Of a stretch of 64,000 bases of DNA, positions 51,719-59,440 are shown in pieces. Source of the DNA: Streptomyces sp. 3214.6 (lineage in GTDB: Bacteria > Actinomycetota > Actinomycetes > Streptomycetales > Streptomycetaceae); assembly GCF_900129855.1 (NCBI RefSeq), contig NZ_LT670819.1, forward strand, positions 9,114,001 to 9,178,000, read 5' to 3'. A program made the translations under genes and the position numbers. The notes below the pieces were generated by a model, which worked only from the letters and a program-made list of their open reading frames with translations, had not been told where the DNA came from and did no database searches. Numbering within the stretch: the first letter of the stretch is position 1; every line of letters begins with the position of its first letter.

Positions 51719-52963
51719 TTAGGAGGTGAGGGCGGGCTGCCGCAACAGCTGGGCGCGGTAACGGGCGGCGCCCATGGCGGTGGTGCGGCCGCCGAGCGCG
51801 ACGACGCCGACGAGGCGGCCGTCGACGTGGTAGCCGACGACGACGTCCCCGTCCGGGTCGCCGTCCAGGACACGGACGTCGTCCCTGCCGAGCACCGGCG
51901 CCCCGAAGGACTGCAGCCGGAACTCGTGCTGGTCGCTCCAGAACGTGGGCAGCGGGGCGAAGAAGGCCGACTCCCCTTCCGCGCCCGTGAGATGGGCGAC
52001 GAGCACCTGCGCCGCGTGCTTGGCGGTGTCGGTCGGGATCGACCAGTGCTCGACCCGGCGGGGCACGCCGTCGTAGCGGGCGTTGGGAAAACGGGCCACG
52101 TCCCCGACCGCGACGACCTCCGGACGTCCCCCGACCCGCAGGTGCTCGTCGGTGAGCACACCGTCGGCGAGGTCGAGCCGGTTGCCGTCCAGCCACTCGA
52201 CGTTGGCGACCGAGCCGACGCACTCGACGACGACGTCGGCGGGCAGCACGCGTCCGTCGGCGAGGCGTACCCCGGTGACGCGGCCGTCGCCCGCACTCTG
52301 ACCCTCGTCGTCGCCCTCGAAGCCGCTCACGCCGACGCCGAGCGCGAAGCCCACCCCGCGCTCCTCGTGCCGCCGGAGCAGCGCGCGGGCGACCAGGTCG
52401 CCCAGCGGGCCGACCATGGGCAGCGGCAGCGGGTCGACGACCGTCACCTCGGCGACGCCCAGGCCGACGGCCGTGGCGGCGACCTCGCAGCCGATGAAGC
52501 CGGCCCCGACCACGACCACGCGGACACCGGGCCGGGTCAGTTCCTCGCGCAGCCCCTGGGCGTCCGCGAGAGTGCGGACGGTGTGGCGGCCGGTGAGCGG
52601 GCCCGGGCAGCGCAGCCGCCGGGGCCGCATGCCGGTGGCGACGACCAGGCCGTCGTACGACAGTGACGAACCGTCGTCGAGTGCGGCGGTCCGCCGGTCG
52701 AGGTCAGCCGCGACGACCTTGGTCCCGAGCCGCCACTCCACGTCGGCGGCGGCTGCCTTCGGGGTGAAGGCCAGCGACTCGAAGGGCGCCTTCCCGGCCA
52801 GCACCTCCTTGGACAGGGGCGGCCGGTTGTAGGGCATGTGGGGTTCGTCCCCGACGACCGTGACGGCGCCGGTCCAGCCCGCCGCCCGGAGTTGTTCGGC
52901 GGCGCGCAGACCGTCCATCGAGGCGCCCGCGACGACGATGCGTTCGGTGGCAGTTCCGGTCAC
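51719..52963 (-). CDS. FAD/NAD(P)H-dependent ferredoxin reductase (P450 redox partner)
   Basis: 414 residues from GTG 52963 (GAGG 5 bases ahead). Putidaredoxin/rhodocoxin reductase type: FAD loop IVVAGASMDGLRAAEQLRAA (with GASMDG instead of GxGxxG), YNRPPLSKEVLAG, NAD loop VVVVGAGFIGCEVAATAVGL, and the ATG and GDVARFPN motifs, ending in the ferredoxin-interaction domain with FWSDQHEFRLQSFG. It lies 6 bp downstream of the ferredoxin gene, forming the electron-transfer pair for a P450. Confidence 0.93.
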   Translation of the reverse strand: MTGTATERIVVAGASMDGLRAAEQLRAAGWTGAVTVVGDEPHMPYNRPPLSKEVLAGKAPFESLAFTPKAAAADVEWRLGTKVVAADLDRRTAALDDGSSLSYDGLVVATGMRPRRLRCPGPLTGRHTVRTLADAQGLREELTRPGVRVVVVGAGFIGCEVAATAVGLGVAEVTVVDPLPLPMVGPLGDLVARALLRRHEERGVGFALGVGVSGFEGDDEGQSAGDGRVTGVRLADGRVLPADVVVECVGSVANVEWLDGNRLDLADGVLTDEHLRVGGRPEVVAVGDVARFPNARYDGVPRRVEHWSIPTDTAKHAAQVLVAHLTGAEGESAFFAPLPTFWSDQHEFRLQSFGAPVLGRDDVRVLDGDPDGDVVVGYHVDGRLVGVVALGGRTTAMGAARYRAQLLRQPALTS

Positions 52964-52969
52964 GGGGCC

Positions 52970-53158
52970 TCAGTCCTCGATCCGGATGGCCTGCAGCGGA
53001 CATACGTCCGCGGCCTCCTCGACCTCGTCGCGCAGCGCGTCGTCGGGGTCGGGGACGTAGGCCAGGCGGCCGTCGGCCTCCAGCGAGAAGACGTCCGGGG
53101 CCGCGAAGACGCACTGGCCGTGGTCCTGGCATTTGTTCATGTCGACGACGACCTTCAT
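52970..53158 (-). CDS. Small 3Fe-4S ferredoxin (P450 redox partner)
   Basis: 62 residues: MKVVVDMNKCQDHGQCVFAA, then DVFSLEADGRLAYVPDP and ADVCPLQAIRIED. Three cluster Cys (10, 16 and 53 by this start), with His at the position of the fourth, indicate a [3Fe-4S] cluster of the type that serves actinobacterial P450s. GGAGGAACGGCC precedes the ATG. First gene of the ferredoxin-reductase-ADC operon, with an excellent promoter and operator upstream. Confidence 0.93.
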   Translation of the reverse strand: MKVVVDMNKCQDHGQCVFAAPDVFSLEADGRLAYVPDPDDALRDEVEEAADVCPLQAIRIED

Positions 53159-53277
53159 GGCCGTTCCTCCAGAGGGTGAGGGCGTCGGAGCGGGCGAAGA
53201 GGAGAGGGGCCCGACAGCGTTGCGGTGCTGCGGCCGGGCCCCGGCCAAAGGGGTGCGAGAAGCCGGACCCCTGACTC

Positions 53278-53320
53278 GTTTGGCTTCAAACAACATAGGA
53301 AGCGGCTCGGCCCTGGTCAA
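53278..53320 (-). promoter_or_regulatory. Ferredoxin operon promoter with operator (box 4)
   Basis: Minus strand: -35 TTGACC (53315-53320), 17-bp spacer, -10 TATGTT (53292-53297), followed immediately by the perfect dyad GTTTG-N4-CAAAC (53278-53291) over the start site. This is the clearest of the five boxes. Confidence 0.82.
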
Positions 53321-53357
53321 TATCTGTCCAGGTGGATAGATTTTTGACGCGCCCCCC

Positions 53358-53399
53358 TTGCGGGACGTCGAACACCGTCCCTACCGTTCGGGTTCAAAC
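53358..53399 (+). promoter_or_regulatory. Glutamine-synthetase-like/P450 operon promoter with operator (box 5)
   Basis: Plus strand: possible -35 TTGCGG (53358-53363), 18-bp spacer, -10 TACCGT (53382-53387), overlapping the dyad GTTCG-N4-CAAAC (53386-53399), 122 bp before the GTG start. The two divergent operons thus carry mirror-image promoter-operator units within one 362-bp region (53159-53520). Confidence 0.7.
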
Positions 53400-53520
53400 G
53401 ATATGCCGGAGGGCCTCCCCTCGCCCCCGGCCGGCGTCGCCTTCTCGCCGCCCGCCCCACCCGCCTCGCGGGCTCCGTCCACCGTCCGCACCATCCGCAC
53501 CGTCCGCCCGAGGAGAATCG

Positions 53521-54870
53521 GTGAGCGCTCACGACATCCCAGACATCCGCCGGTCCATGGAGCGGCTCGCCGCCGACGGCATCGACGTCGTCCGGGTGAC
53601 CTATCCCGACCTCATGGGCACCGACCGGGCCCGGGACGTGCTGCTGGAGGAGCTGCCCCGCGCCATGGAGCACGGACTCGCCTTCTGCCGGGCCGTCTAC
53701 CACACCAGTCCGCAGGGGGACGTCGTACCGGTCGACGGCGGCCTGAACGCGGGGCTGCCGGACATCACCGTACGACCGGATCTCGACACACTGGTCGCCC
53801 TCCCGTGGGAGCCCGGTGTCGCCACCTGTCTCGCGGAAGTCGTCGACCCCGCCACCGGGGCCCCGGCGCCCGAGTCGCCCCGCGACCTGCTGCGGGGCGT
53901 CCTCGCCCGATGCCGGGAGCGGGACCTGCGTCCGGTCGTCGGACCCGAACTGGAGTACTTCCTGTGCGAACCGGACCCGGCCGGCGGCTGGCGCCGCTAC
54001 GCACGGGACCGCGGCGTCGTCTACACGGCGGGGCTGCGCGCGGACCCCGACAACCACCTGCTGCGCACCCTGAGACACGTCCGCGATCTGAAGATCGGCG
54101 TGCTCAGCGGCAACCACGAGTTCGACGGCGGCCAGTTCGAGATCAACCTCCTGCACTCGGAGGCGCTGTCGGCCGCCGACCGGGCCTTCCGCTTCAAGGC
54201 CGCGATCAAGGAACTGGCCCGCCGGGAGGGTCGGCTCGCCACCTTCATGGCGAAGCCATTCAACGACGCCGGCGGCTCCGGCTTCCACCTCCACCTGTCG
54301 TGCGAGGACGCCGAGGGCCGCAACGCCTTCGATGATCCCGCGGGCGCGTACGGACTCTCCGCGCAGGCCCGGCACGCCGTCGCCGGTGTCCTCGCGCACG
54401 CACCCGCCCTCGCCGCGCTGGCCAACCCGACCGTCAACTCCGCCAAGCGCTTCGGCCCCGACACCCTCGCGCCCTGGCTGATCGACTGGGGCCTGGACAA
54501 CCGCAGTGCGATGGTCCGCGTCCCGCCCGAGCGCGGGCCCGGAGCGCGCCTCGAACTCCGGCTCGGCGACGCGAGCGCCAACCCCTACCTGCTGATCGCC
54601 GGGACCGTCGCCGCGGCCCTGCTCGGCATCGAGGCCGGCGAGGAGCCGCCCGCCCCGCTGGAGGGCTACGGCTACGACACCGCCAAGGCGGCCGTCCTGC
54701 CCATGAGCCTGTCCGCCGCGCTCGACGCGCTGGAGGCGGACACCGCTCTGACCGAACTCCTCGGTAAGAGCTTCACCAGCTCCTTCCTCACCTATAAGCG
54801 CAACGAGGTCGAACGCTTCCAACGGCACGTCACCGACTGGGAGTTCACCGAGTACGCCCACCACCTGTGA
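53521..54870 (+). CDS. Glutamine-synthetase-family gamma-glutamylamine ligase (PuuA-like)
   Basis: 449 residues from GTG 53521 with GAGGAGAA upstream. GS fold: VTYPDLMGTDRARDVLL, VVGPELEYFLCEPDP (catalytic Glu), VLSGNHEFDGGQFEINLLHS, FMAKPFNDAGGSGFHLHLS (the conserved G-S-G-x-H-x-H) and VRVPPERGPGARLELRLGDA with ATP- and glutamate-binding Arg. It lacks the adenylylation loop and N-terminal features of housekeeping GlnA, and resembles PuuA/GlnA3/GlnA4 enzymes that couple glutamate to polyamines, ethanolamine or alkylamines. It is co-transcribed with the P450, 52 bp apart. Confidence 0.9.
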   Translation: MSAHDIPDIRRSMERLAADGIDVVRVTYPDLMGTDRARDVLLEELPRAMEHGLAFCRAVYHTSPQGDVVPVDGGLNAGLPDITVRPDLDTLVALPWEPGVATCLAEVVDPATGAPAPESPRDLLRGVLARCRERDLRPVVGPELEYFLCEPDPAGGWRRYARDRGVVYTAGLRADPDNHLLRTLRHVRDLKIGVLSGNHEFDGGQFEINLLHSEALSAADRAFRFKAAIKELARREGRLATFMAKPFNDAGGSGFHLHLSCEDAEGRNAFDDPAGAYGLSAQARHAVAGVLAHAPALAALANPTVNSAKRFGPDTLAPWLIDWGLDNRSAMVRVPPERGPGARLELRLGDASANPYLLIAGTVAAALLGIEAGEEPPAPLEGYGYDTAKAAVLPMSLSAALDALEADTALTELLGKSFTSSFLTYKRNEVERFQRHVTDWEFTEYAHHL

Positions 54871-54922
54871 CCGTCACGACAGCTGTGACACCCGTGACGA
54901 CCGTGCCCCTTGGGAGCCACAC

Positions 54923-56206
54923 ATGACCGAGATCCTGACCCCCGCCGTGAGCGAGCCCATGCCGCTCGCCGACGTCGACCTCGCCGACCTGGACAACTTC
55001 ACCGACGGCGTCACCCCCTGGCGCATGTTCCACACCCTGCGCCACGAGGACCCGGTGCACTGGCAGCCCGAGGAGGCCCCCAACTCCGGCTTCTGGGCGG
55101 TGACCCGGCACGCCGACATCGCCCGCGTCGATCGTGACGCCGAGACCTTCACCTCCACCAGGTTCGTCAACCTCGAGGAGGTCGACGACGACCAGATCAA
55201 GAAGCGCGCCTCCATCCTGGAGCTGGACGGCGTCCGTCACCGGGCCCTGCGCAGCGTGATCCAGCGCCAGTTCGGCGCCGGCGTCATCAACAGTTACGCC
55301 GACTTCCTGCGCGGTCTGACGGCGAAGACCCTGGACGCGGCTCTCGCCAAGGGCACCTTCGACTTCGTGAAGGAGGTGTCCGCCGACTTTCCCATCAACG
55401 TGCTGGCCCGGCTGCTGGACGTCCCGTCCGAGGACAACCAGCAGCTCATCGACTGGGGCAACCGCATCATCGGCAACACCGACCCCGACTACGCGGACGT
55501 CCTGCTGCACAGCGCGGAGAGCGAGAAGTACCGCGATCTGCCGTTCCGCTCGCCCGCCTCACTCGAAGTCTTCGCGTACGGAAGGGAGTTGGCACGTCAG
55601 CGGCGCGGGGGCGAGGGCGGCGACCTGGTCTCGAAGCTCGTCAACACCACTCCACGCGACGGAGTCCCGCTCTCGGCGCAGGACTTCGACAACTATTTCC
55701 TGCTCCTGGTCGTGGCCGGCAACGAGACCACCCGGCACACCATCACCCACTCGATGCTGGCTCTCCTCCAGCACCCCGAGCAACTCGCCCGGCTCAAGGA
55801 CGACCCGTCCCTGATCCCCACCGCGGTGGAGGAGTTCCTGCGCTGGGCCTCGCCCGTCTACCATTTCCGGCGCACCGCGACCCGGGACGTCGAACTCGGC
55901 GGCAAGCAGATCACGGAGGGCGACAAGGTCGTGATGTGGTTCGCCTCCGGCAACCGCGACGAGGACGTCTTCGGCAACCCCTACGACTTCGACGTCGCCC
56001 GGCAGCACAACGACCACGTCACCTTCGGCAAGGGCAGCCCCCACCTGTGCCTGGGCAACCTGTTGGCCCGCACCGAGATCCGCATCATGTTCGAGGAACT
56101 CATCCCGCGCCTCGCCGACATCCGCCTGGCCGGAGACGTCCCGCGCGTGCGCTCCAACTTCGTCAACGGGATCAAGAAACTGCCCGTCGAGGTCACCCTC
56201 GCCTGA
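54923..56206 (+). CDS. Cytochrome P450 linked to amine catabolism
   Basis: 427 residues from ATG 54923 (GGGAG upstream). I-helix VVAGNETTRHTITHSM, K-helix EEFLRW, haem loop TFGKGSPHLCLGN with the thiolate Cys near residue 376. The I-helix GNETTR and the end RVRSNFVNGIKKLPV resemble the CYP124/125/142-like group of actinobacteria, but I cannot name the family. It is the only P450 beside its ferredoxin and reductase, which lie in the divergent operon under the same box. Likely role: hydroxylation or N-dealkylation of an amine or its glutamylated form. Confidence 0.93.
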   Translation: MTEILTPAVSEPMPLADVDLADLDNFTDGVTPWRMFHTLRHEDPVHWQPEEAPNSGFWAVTRHADIARVDRDAETFTSTRFVNLEEVDDDQIKKRASILELDGVRHRALRSVIQRQFGAGVINSYADFLRGLTAKTLDAALAKGTFDFVKEVSADFPINVLARLLDVPSEDNQQLIDWGNRIIGNTDPDYADVLLHSAESEKYRDLPFRSPASLEVFAYGRELARQRRGGEGGDLVSKLVNTTPRDGVPLSAQDFDNYFLLLVVAGNETTRHTITHSMLALLQHPEQLARLKDDPSLIPTAVEEFLRWASPVYHFRRTATRDVELGGKQITEGDKVVMWFASGNRDEDVFGNPYDFDVARQHNDHVTFGKGSPHLCLGNLLARTEIRIMFEELIPRLADIRLAGDVPRVRSNFVNGIKKLPVEVTLA

Positions 56207-56215
56207 CACCGGTAC

Positions 56216-56251
56216 GGGGGCAGTGCCGCACGGCCGAGCGGGACTGCCCCC
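56216..56251 (+). terminator. Hairpin after the P450 gene
   Basis: GGGGGCAGT (56216-56224) and its complement ACTGCCCCC (56243-56251) with an 18-base loop, 10 bp after the stop. It closes the ligase-P450 operon. Confidence 0.65.
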
Positions 56252-56316
56252 TCCTGGATCCCCCGCCTTGATCCCCCTGCGCGACGTCTTGACGTGTACT
56301 TGACGTGATGGCTTCA

Positions 56317-56330
56317 TGGGAGCGCTCCCA
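56317..56330 (+). promoter_or_regulatory. CebR-type operator
   Basis: A perfect 14-bp palindrome TGGGAGCGCTCCCA, 36 bp before the mannanase start. This is the exact consensus of the LacI-family repressor CebR of Streptomyces, relieved by cello-oligosaccharides. Two TTGACGT copies lie just upstream (56289 and 56300) and may form the -35. Confidence 0.88.
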
Positions 56331-56365
56331 TACGCCCGTTTCTTGGCCTCACTCCTGGAGTCGCA

Positions 56366-58108
56366 GTGAGAATGACAAGAAGCACGACAAGAGGCACGAT
56401 ACGCAGCACGACAAGAGTCACAACACGCCGCACGATGCGCACCACCTGCCGCCCGCGGCCCCTGACCGTCCTGCTGACCAGGCTCGCCGCGTTTCTCGGG
56501 CTGGTGGTCCTCGTCGGCGCTCTCTGCCCGGCCGTCGCGCAGGCCCAGGGCCGGGCCCAGCCGTCGTCCAAGGCCCTCGCCACCGGACTGCACATCAGCA
56601 ACGGCCGTCTGGTCGAGGGCAACGGGAACGACTTCGTCATGCGCGGCGTCAACCATGCCCACACCTGGTATCAGGGCAAGACGCAGCAGTCGCTCGCCGA
56701 CATCAAGGCGATGGGCGCCAACACCGTGCGCGTCGTTCTCGCCGACGGCCATCGTTGGACCGCCAACAGCGCCGCGGACGTGGCGGCGGTCGTCGCCCAG
56801 TGCAAGGCCAACCGGCTCATCTGCGTCCTGGAGGTGCACGACACCACCGGGTACGGCGAGGACGGCGCGGCCGGCACGCTCGACCAGGCGGCCGACTACT
56901 GGATCGGCCTGAAGGACGTGCTCGCCGGCCAGGAGAACTACATCATCGTCAACATCGGCAACGAGCCCTGGGGCAACAGCAGCCCAGAGGGCTGGACCGC
57001 CCCCACCATCGCCGCGATCAAGAAGCTGCGCAACGCCGGGTTCGATCACACGATCATGGTGGACGCACCCAACTGGGGCCAGGACCTGCAGGGCGTCATG
57101 CGGGCCAACGCCCAGTCCGTCTACGCCGCCGACCCCACCGGCAACCTGATCTTCTCGATCCACATGTACAGCGTCTACGACACCGCGGCGGAGATCACCG
57201 ACTATCTGAACGCCTTCGTCAACGCCAAACTGCCCATCCTCATAGGGGAGTTCGGCGGTCCCGCCGATCAGTGGGGCGACCCCGACGAGGACACCATGAT
57301 GGCCGCCGCCCAGCAGCTCAAGCTCGGCTACCTGGCCTGGTCCTGGAGCGGCAACACCGACCCGATCCTCGACCTGACGCTCAACTTCGATCCCAAGCAG
57401 CTCAGTTCGTGGGGGCAGCGCGTCTTCAACGGCGTCAACGGCATCGCCCAGACCGCGAAGGAAGCCACCGTCTACGGCGGCGGCATCCCGGGCGACACCC
57501 AGGCGCCGACTGCCCCCGGCACACCGACCGCGTCCGCCGTGACGGCGACCTCCGCCACCCTCGCCTGGAGCGCGGCCACCGACAACGTCGGCGTCGCCGG
57601 CTACGACGTCGTACGGATCAACGGAACGGCCGAGACCCCCGTCGCCGCGTCCACCACGAACACCGCGACCGTGACTGGGCTGACCGCGAACACCGCGTAC
57701 ACCTTCGCCGTCTACGCCCGCGACGCTGCCGGGAACCGCTCCGCACGTTCGGCCGCGGTGAACGTCACCACCGGCAGCGCGCCGGCCGTGCTCTGTTCCG
57801 TCGGCTACCGCGTCGTGGGGGAGTGGCCGGGCGGCTTCCAGGGCGAGATCACCCTGCGCAACACCGGCGCCACCGCGATCAGCGGCTGGAAGCTCGGCTT
57901 CGCCTTCGCCGACGGTCAGACCGTCACCAACATGTGGGGCGGGACCGCCACCCAGAGCGGCGGCGCGGTGAGCGTCGCCCCCGCCTCCTACACCTCCACC
58001 ATCCCCGCGGCCGGCTCGGTCACCGTCGGCTTCATCGCAGGCAAGGGCGCGACCAACACCGCACCGACCGCGTTCACCCTCAACGGAGGTGCCTGCGCCA
58101 CCAGTTGA
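56366..58108 (+). CDS. Secreted beta-1,4-mannanase: GH5 (subfamily 8-like) + FnIII + CBM2
   Basis: 580 residues from GTG 56366 (GGAG 5 bases upstream). A long signal peptide with an Arg-rich n-region built of XTXR repeats, hydrophobic core LAAFLGLVVLVGALCPA, and cleavage near AVAQA. GH5 domain about 70-370: GVNHAHTWYQGKTQQSLADI, acid/base Glu in VNIGNEPWGN, nucleophile Glu in ILIGEFGGPADQ, and WSWSGN. Then an FnIII domain (about 380-468: TAPGTPTASAVTATSATLAW) and a C-terminal CBM2 (about 475-580: CSVGYRVVGEWPGGFQGEIT, SGWKLGFAFADGQ). Very like S. lividans ManA. It depolymerises mannan and binds cellulose, fitting control by CebR. Confidence 0.95.
   Translation: MRMTRSTTRGTIRSTTRVTTRRTMRTTCRPRPLTVLLTRLAAFLGLVVLVGALCPAVAQAQGRAQPSSKALATGLHISNGRLVEGNGNDFVMRGVNHAHTWYQGKTQQSLADIKAMGANTVRVVLADGHRWTANSAADVAAVVAQCKANRLICVLEVHDTTGYGEDGAAGTLDQAADYWIGLKDVLAGQENYIIVNIGNEPWGNSSPEGWTAPTIAAIKKLRNAGFDHTIMVDAPNWGQDLQGVMRANAQSVYAADPTGNLIFSIHMYSVYDTAAEITDYLNAFVNAKLPILIGEFGGPADQWGDPDEDTMMAAAQQLKLGYLAWSWSGNTDPILDLTLNFDPKQLSSWGQRVFNGVNGIAQTAKEATVYGGGIPGDTQAPTAPGTPTASAVTATSATLAWSAATDNVGVAGYDVVRINGTAETPVAASTTNTATVTGLTANTAYTFAVYARDAAGNRSARSAAVNVTTGSAPAVLCSVGYRVVGEWPGGFQGEITLRNTGATAISGWKLGFAFADGQTVTNMWGGTATQSGGAVSVAPASYTSTIPAAGSVTVGFIAGKGATNTAPTAFTLNGGACATS
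56369..56440 (+). repeat. Six 12-bp tandem repeats in the mannanase signal-peptide n-region
   Basis: Six degenerate 12-bp units (type AGCACGACAAGA) encode RMTR-STTR-GTIR-STTR-VTTR-RTMR. Copies 2 and 4 are identical. The repeat adds positive charge to the n-region of the signal peptide. Confidence 0.85.
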
Positions 58109-58120
58109 CCCGGGTCTCAC

Positions 58121-58160
58121 CGACTGGCGGGGGCGGCGGGCGCGCCGCCCCCGCCAGTCG
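58121..58160 (+). terminator. Very strong hairpin after the mannanase gene
   Basis: A perfect 17-bp inverted repeat (58121-58137 and 58144-58160) with a 6-base loop, 12 bp after the stop. Almost all G:C. It may also protect the mRNA 3' end. Confidence 0.9.
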
Positions 58161-58189
58161 CGAACGCGGACCGCGTCGGACCTGGGCCG

Positions 58190-58659
58190 GACAGCCGTAC
58201 GGCGAAGGCGTCGGGCCGATCGGGCCCGCTCCCCTCACGCGCGGCGGACCGGAGGTGCTGTTCGGCGGCTTCGCACCGGCGGCCGTCGAACGCGTCGGCC
58301 GGTTCGGCGACGGCTTCCTCGGCGCCGCGTTGCCGCCGAAGCTGATGGACGGCCTGTTCCGTGACGTGGAGGCCGTCTGGGAGAGGTACGGCCGCCCCGG
58401 CCGCCCGCGTCTCGTCGCCCAGATCAATGTCGCGCTCGGGCCGCTCAGCACGATGGAGGAGGCCCGGCGGAACCTCCTCGACTACTACGCCTTCACCGGC
58501 CGCGCCGACTACATGGTGAACGGCCTGCTCACCACGGAGCGGGAGATCCGCGAGACGGTCGAGGCCTTCACCGGCATCGGCGCCGACGAGGTCATGCCGT
58601 ACTGCTGGTCCTCGGACCCCGACCAGGTGGACCGGCTGGCCGAGGCACTCTCCGTTTAG
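58190..58659 (+). pseudogene. C-terminal fragment of LLM-class (luciferase-like) flavin monooxygenase
   Basis: The frame ending in TAG at 58657-58659 reads QPYGEGVGPIGPAPL, GGPEVLFGGFAPAAVERVGR, FGDGFLGAALPPKLMDGLF and TGIGADEVMPYCWSSDPDQV, the C-terminal half of a luciferase-like monooxygenase. There is no start codon or ribosome site, and the N-terminal FMN/F420-binding half is absent. Similarity begins about 30 bp after the mannanase terminator, so a deletion has probably removed the front. Non-functional. Confidence 0.75.
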
Positions 58660-58660
58660 T

Positions 58661-58676
58661 GATTGAAGTCTCAAAC
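58661..58676 (+). promoter_or_regulatory. Operator-like dyad upstream of the second MarR gene
   Basis: TTGA-N4-TCAA (58663-58674) within GATTGAAGTCTCAAAC, about 28 bp before ATG 58704, with a possible -10 TAATGT (58692-58697). It is similar in core to, but spaced differently from, the amine-regulon box. Probably an autoregulatory MarR site. Confidence 0.5.
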
Positions 58677-58703
58677 GTGGGGTGTCGTGGGTAATGTGTG
58701 CTC

Positions 58704-59210
58704 ATGTCCACGACGCCCCGCTGGCTCAATGCCGACGAACGACGAGCCTGGCTGGCCTACGTCGACTTCTCCACCCTGCTCGCCGACCACCTCAACCGGC
58801 AGTTGCGGCGCGACGCCGGGATGACGCACGCCGACTACAGCGTGCTGGCCTATCTCTCCATGGCCCCCGACACCACCCTCGGCATGTCGGAGCTCGCCGA
58901 GCGGCTGAAGATCACGCGCAGTCGGCTCACCCATGCGGTGAACCGGCTGCGCGAGGTCGGTCTGGTGGACCGCAGGGAGGACCCCGCCGACGGGCGCGGC
59001 CAACTCGCCTTCCTCACCGACGAGGGCAAAGTCCTGCTGAACAAGGTCGCCCCCGGCCATGTGGAGGCCGTGCGCCGTGTGGTGTTCGACGTCCTCACCC
59101 CCGAACAGGTGCGCCAGTTCGCGGAGATCGGCGAGGCGATCAGCCAGGCCCTGCATCGAGCCGAGAGCACCCACGCCGACCCCACGGTGCTGCCCTGGCG
59201 CCGCCGGTAG
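58704..59210 (+). CDS. MarR-family transcriptional regulator
   Basis: 168 residues from ATG 58704, close to a -10 and with almost no leader. MarR fold: DAGMTHADYSVLAYLSMAPD, TLGMSELAERLKITRSRLTH, AVNRLREVGLVDRREDPADG and the wing RGQLAFLTDEGKVLLNKVAP. It may have controlled the adjacent flavin monooxygenase, now a fragment. The effector is unknown. Confidence 0.92.
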   Translation: MSTTPRWLNADERRAWLAYVDFSTLLADHLNRQLRRDAGMTHADYSVLAYLSMAPDTTLGMSELAERLKITRSRLTHAVNRLREVGLVDRREDPADGRGQLAFLTDEGKVLLNKVAPGHVEAVRRVVFDVLTPEQVRQFAEIGEAISQALHRAESTHADPTVLPWRRR

Positions 59211-59237
59211 CGACTGCCCGGGCGTGTCGGGCCGATT

Positions 59238-59253
59238 GGGGGGGTGGGTAGGG
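59238..59253 (+). other. G-quadruplex motif between marR and gnd
   Basis: G7-T-G3-TA-G3 gives four runs of three G with loops of one to two bases. It lies in a 230-bp G-rich spacer with further GGCCGG/CCGGCC repeats (59254-59320). It could form a quadruplex in the nontemplate strand ahead of gnd. Confidence 0.5.
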
Positions 59254-59440
59254 CCGGTCCGGCGGGGTGGGCTGGTTCGGCCGGACCGGGGGCTGGGTCG
59301 TCCGGCCGGGGGGTCGGGTGGGACCGATCGGCGCAAGGAATCCGTGGGGGATCGAGAAGAACCGGCCGACCGTGCGTACCTGGGGGTACCGGGGGCCGCG
59401 CGCCCCTCCGACCACGCCACCGATCCTAGGGACGTACCTC

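Noticed and set aside
53521..54870. Housekeeping glutamine synthetase
   Set aside because: It lacks the adenylylation-site features of GlnA I and sits with PuuC/PuuD-like enzymes, a permease and a P450 under a common operator.
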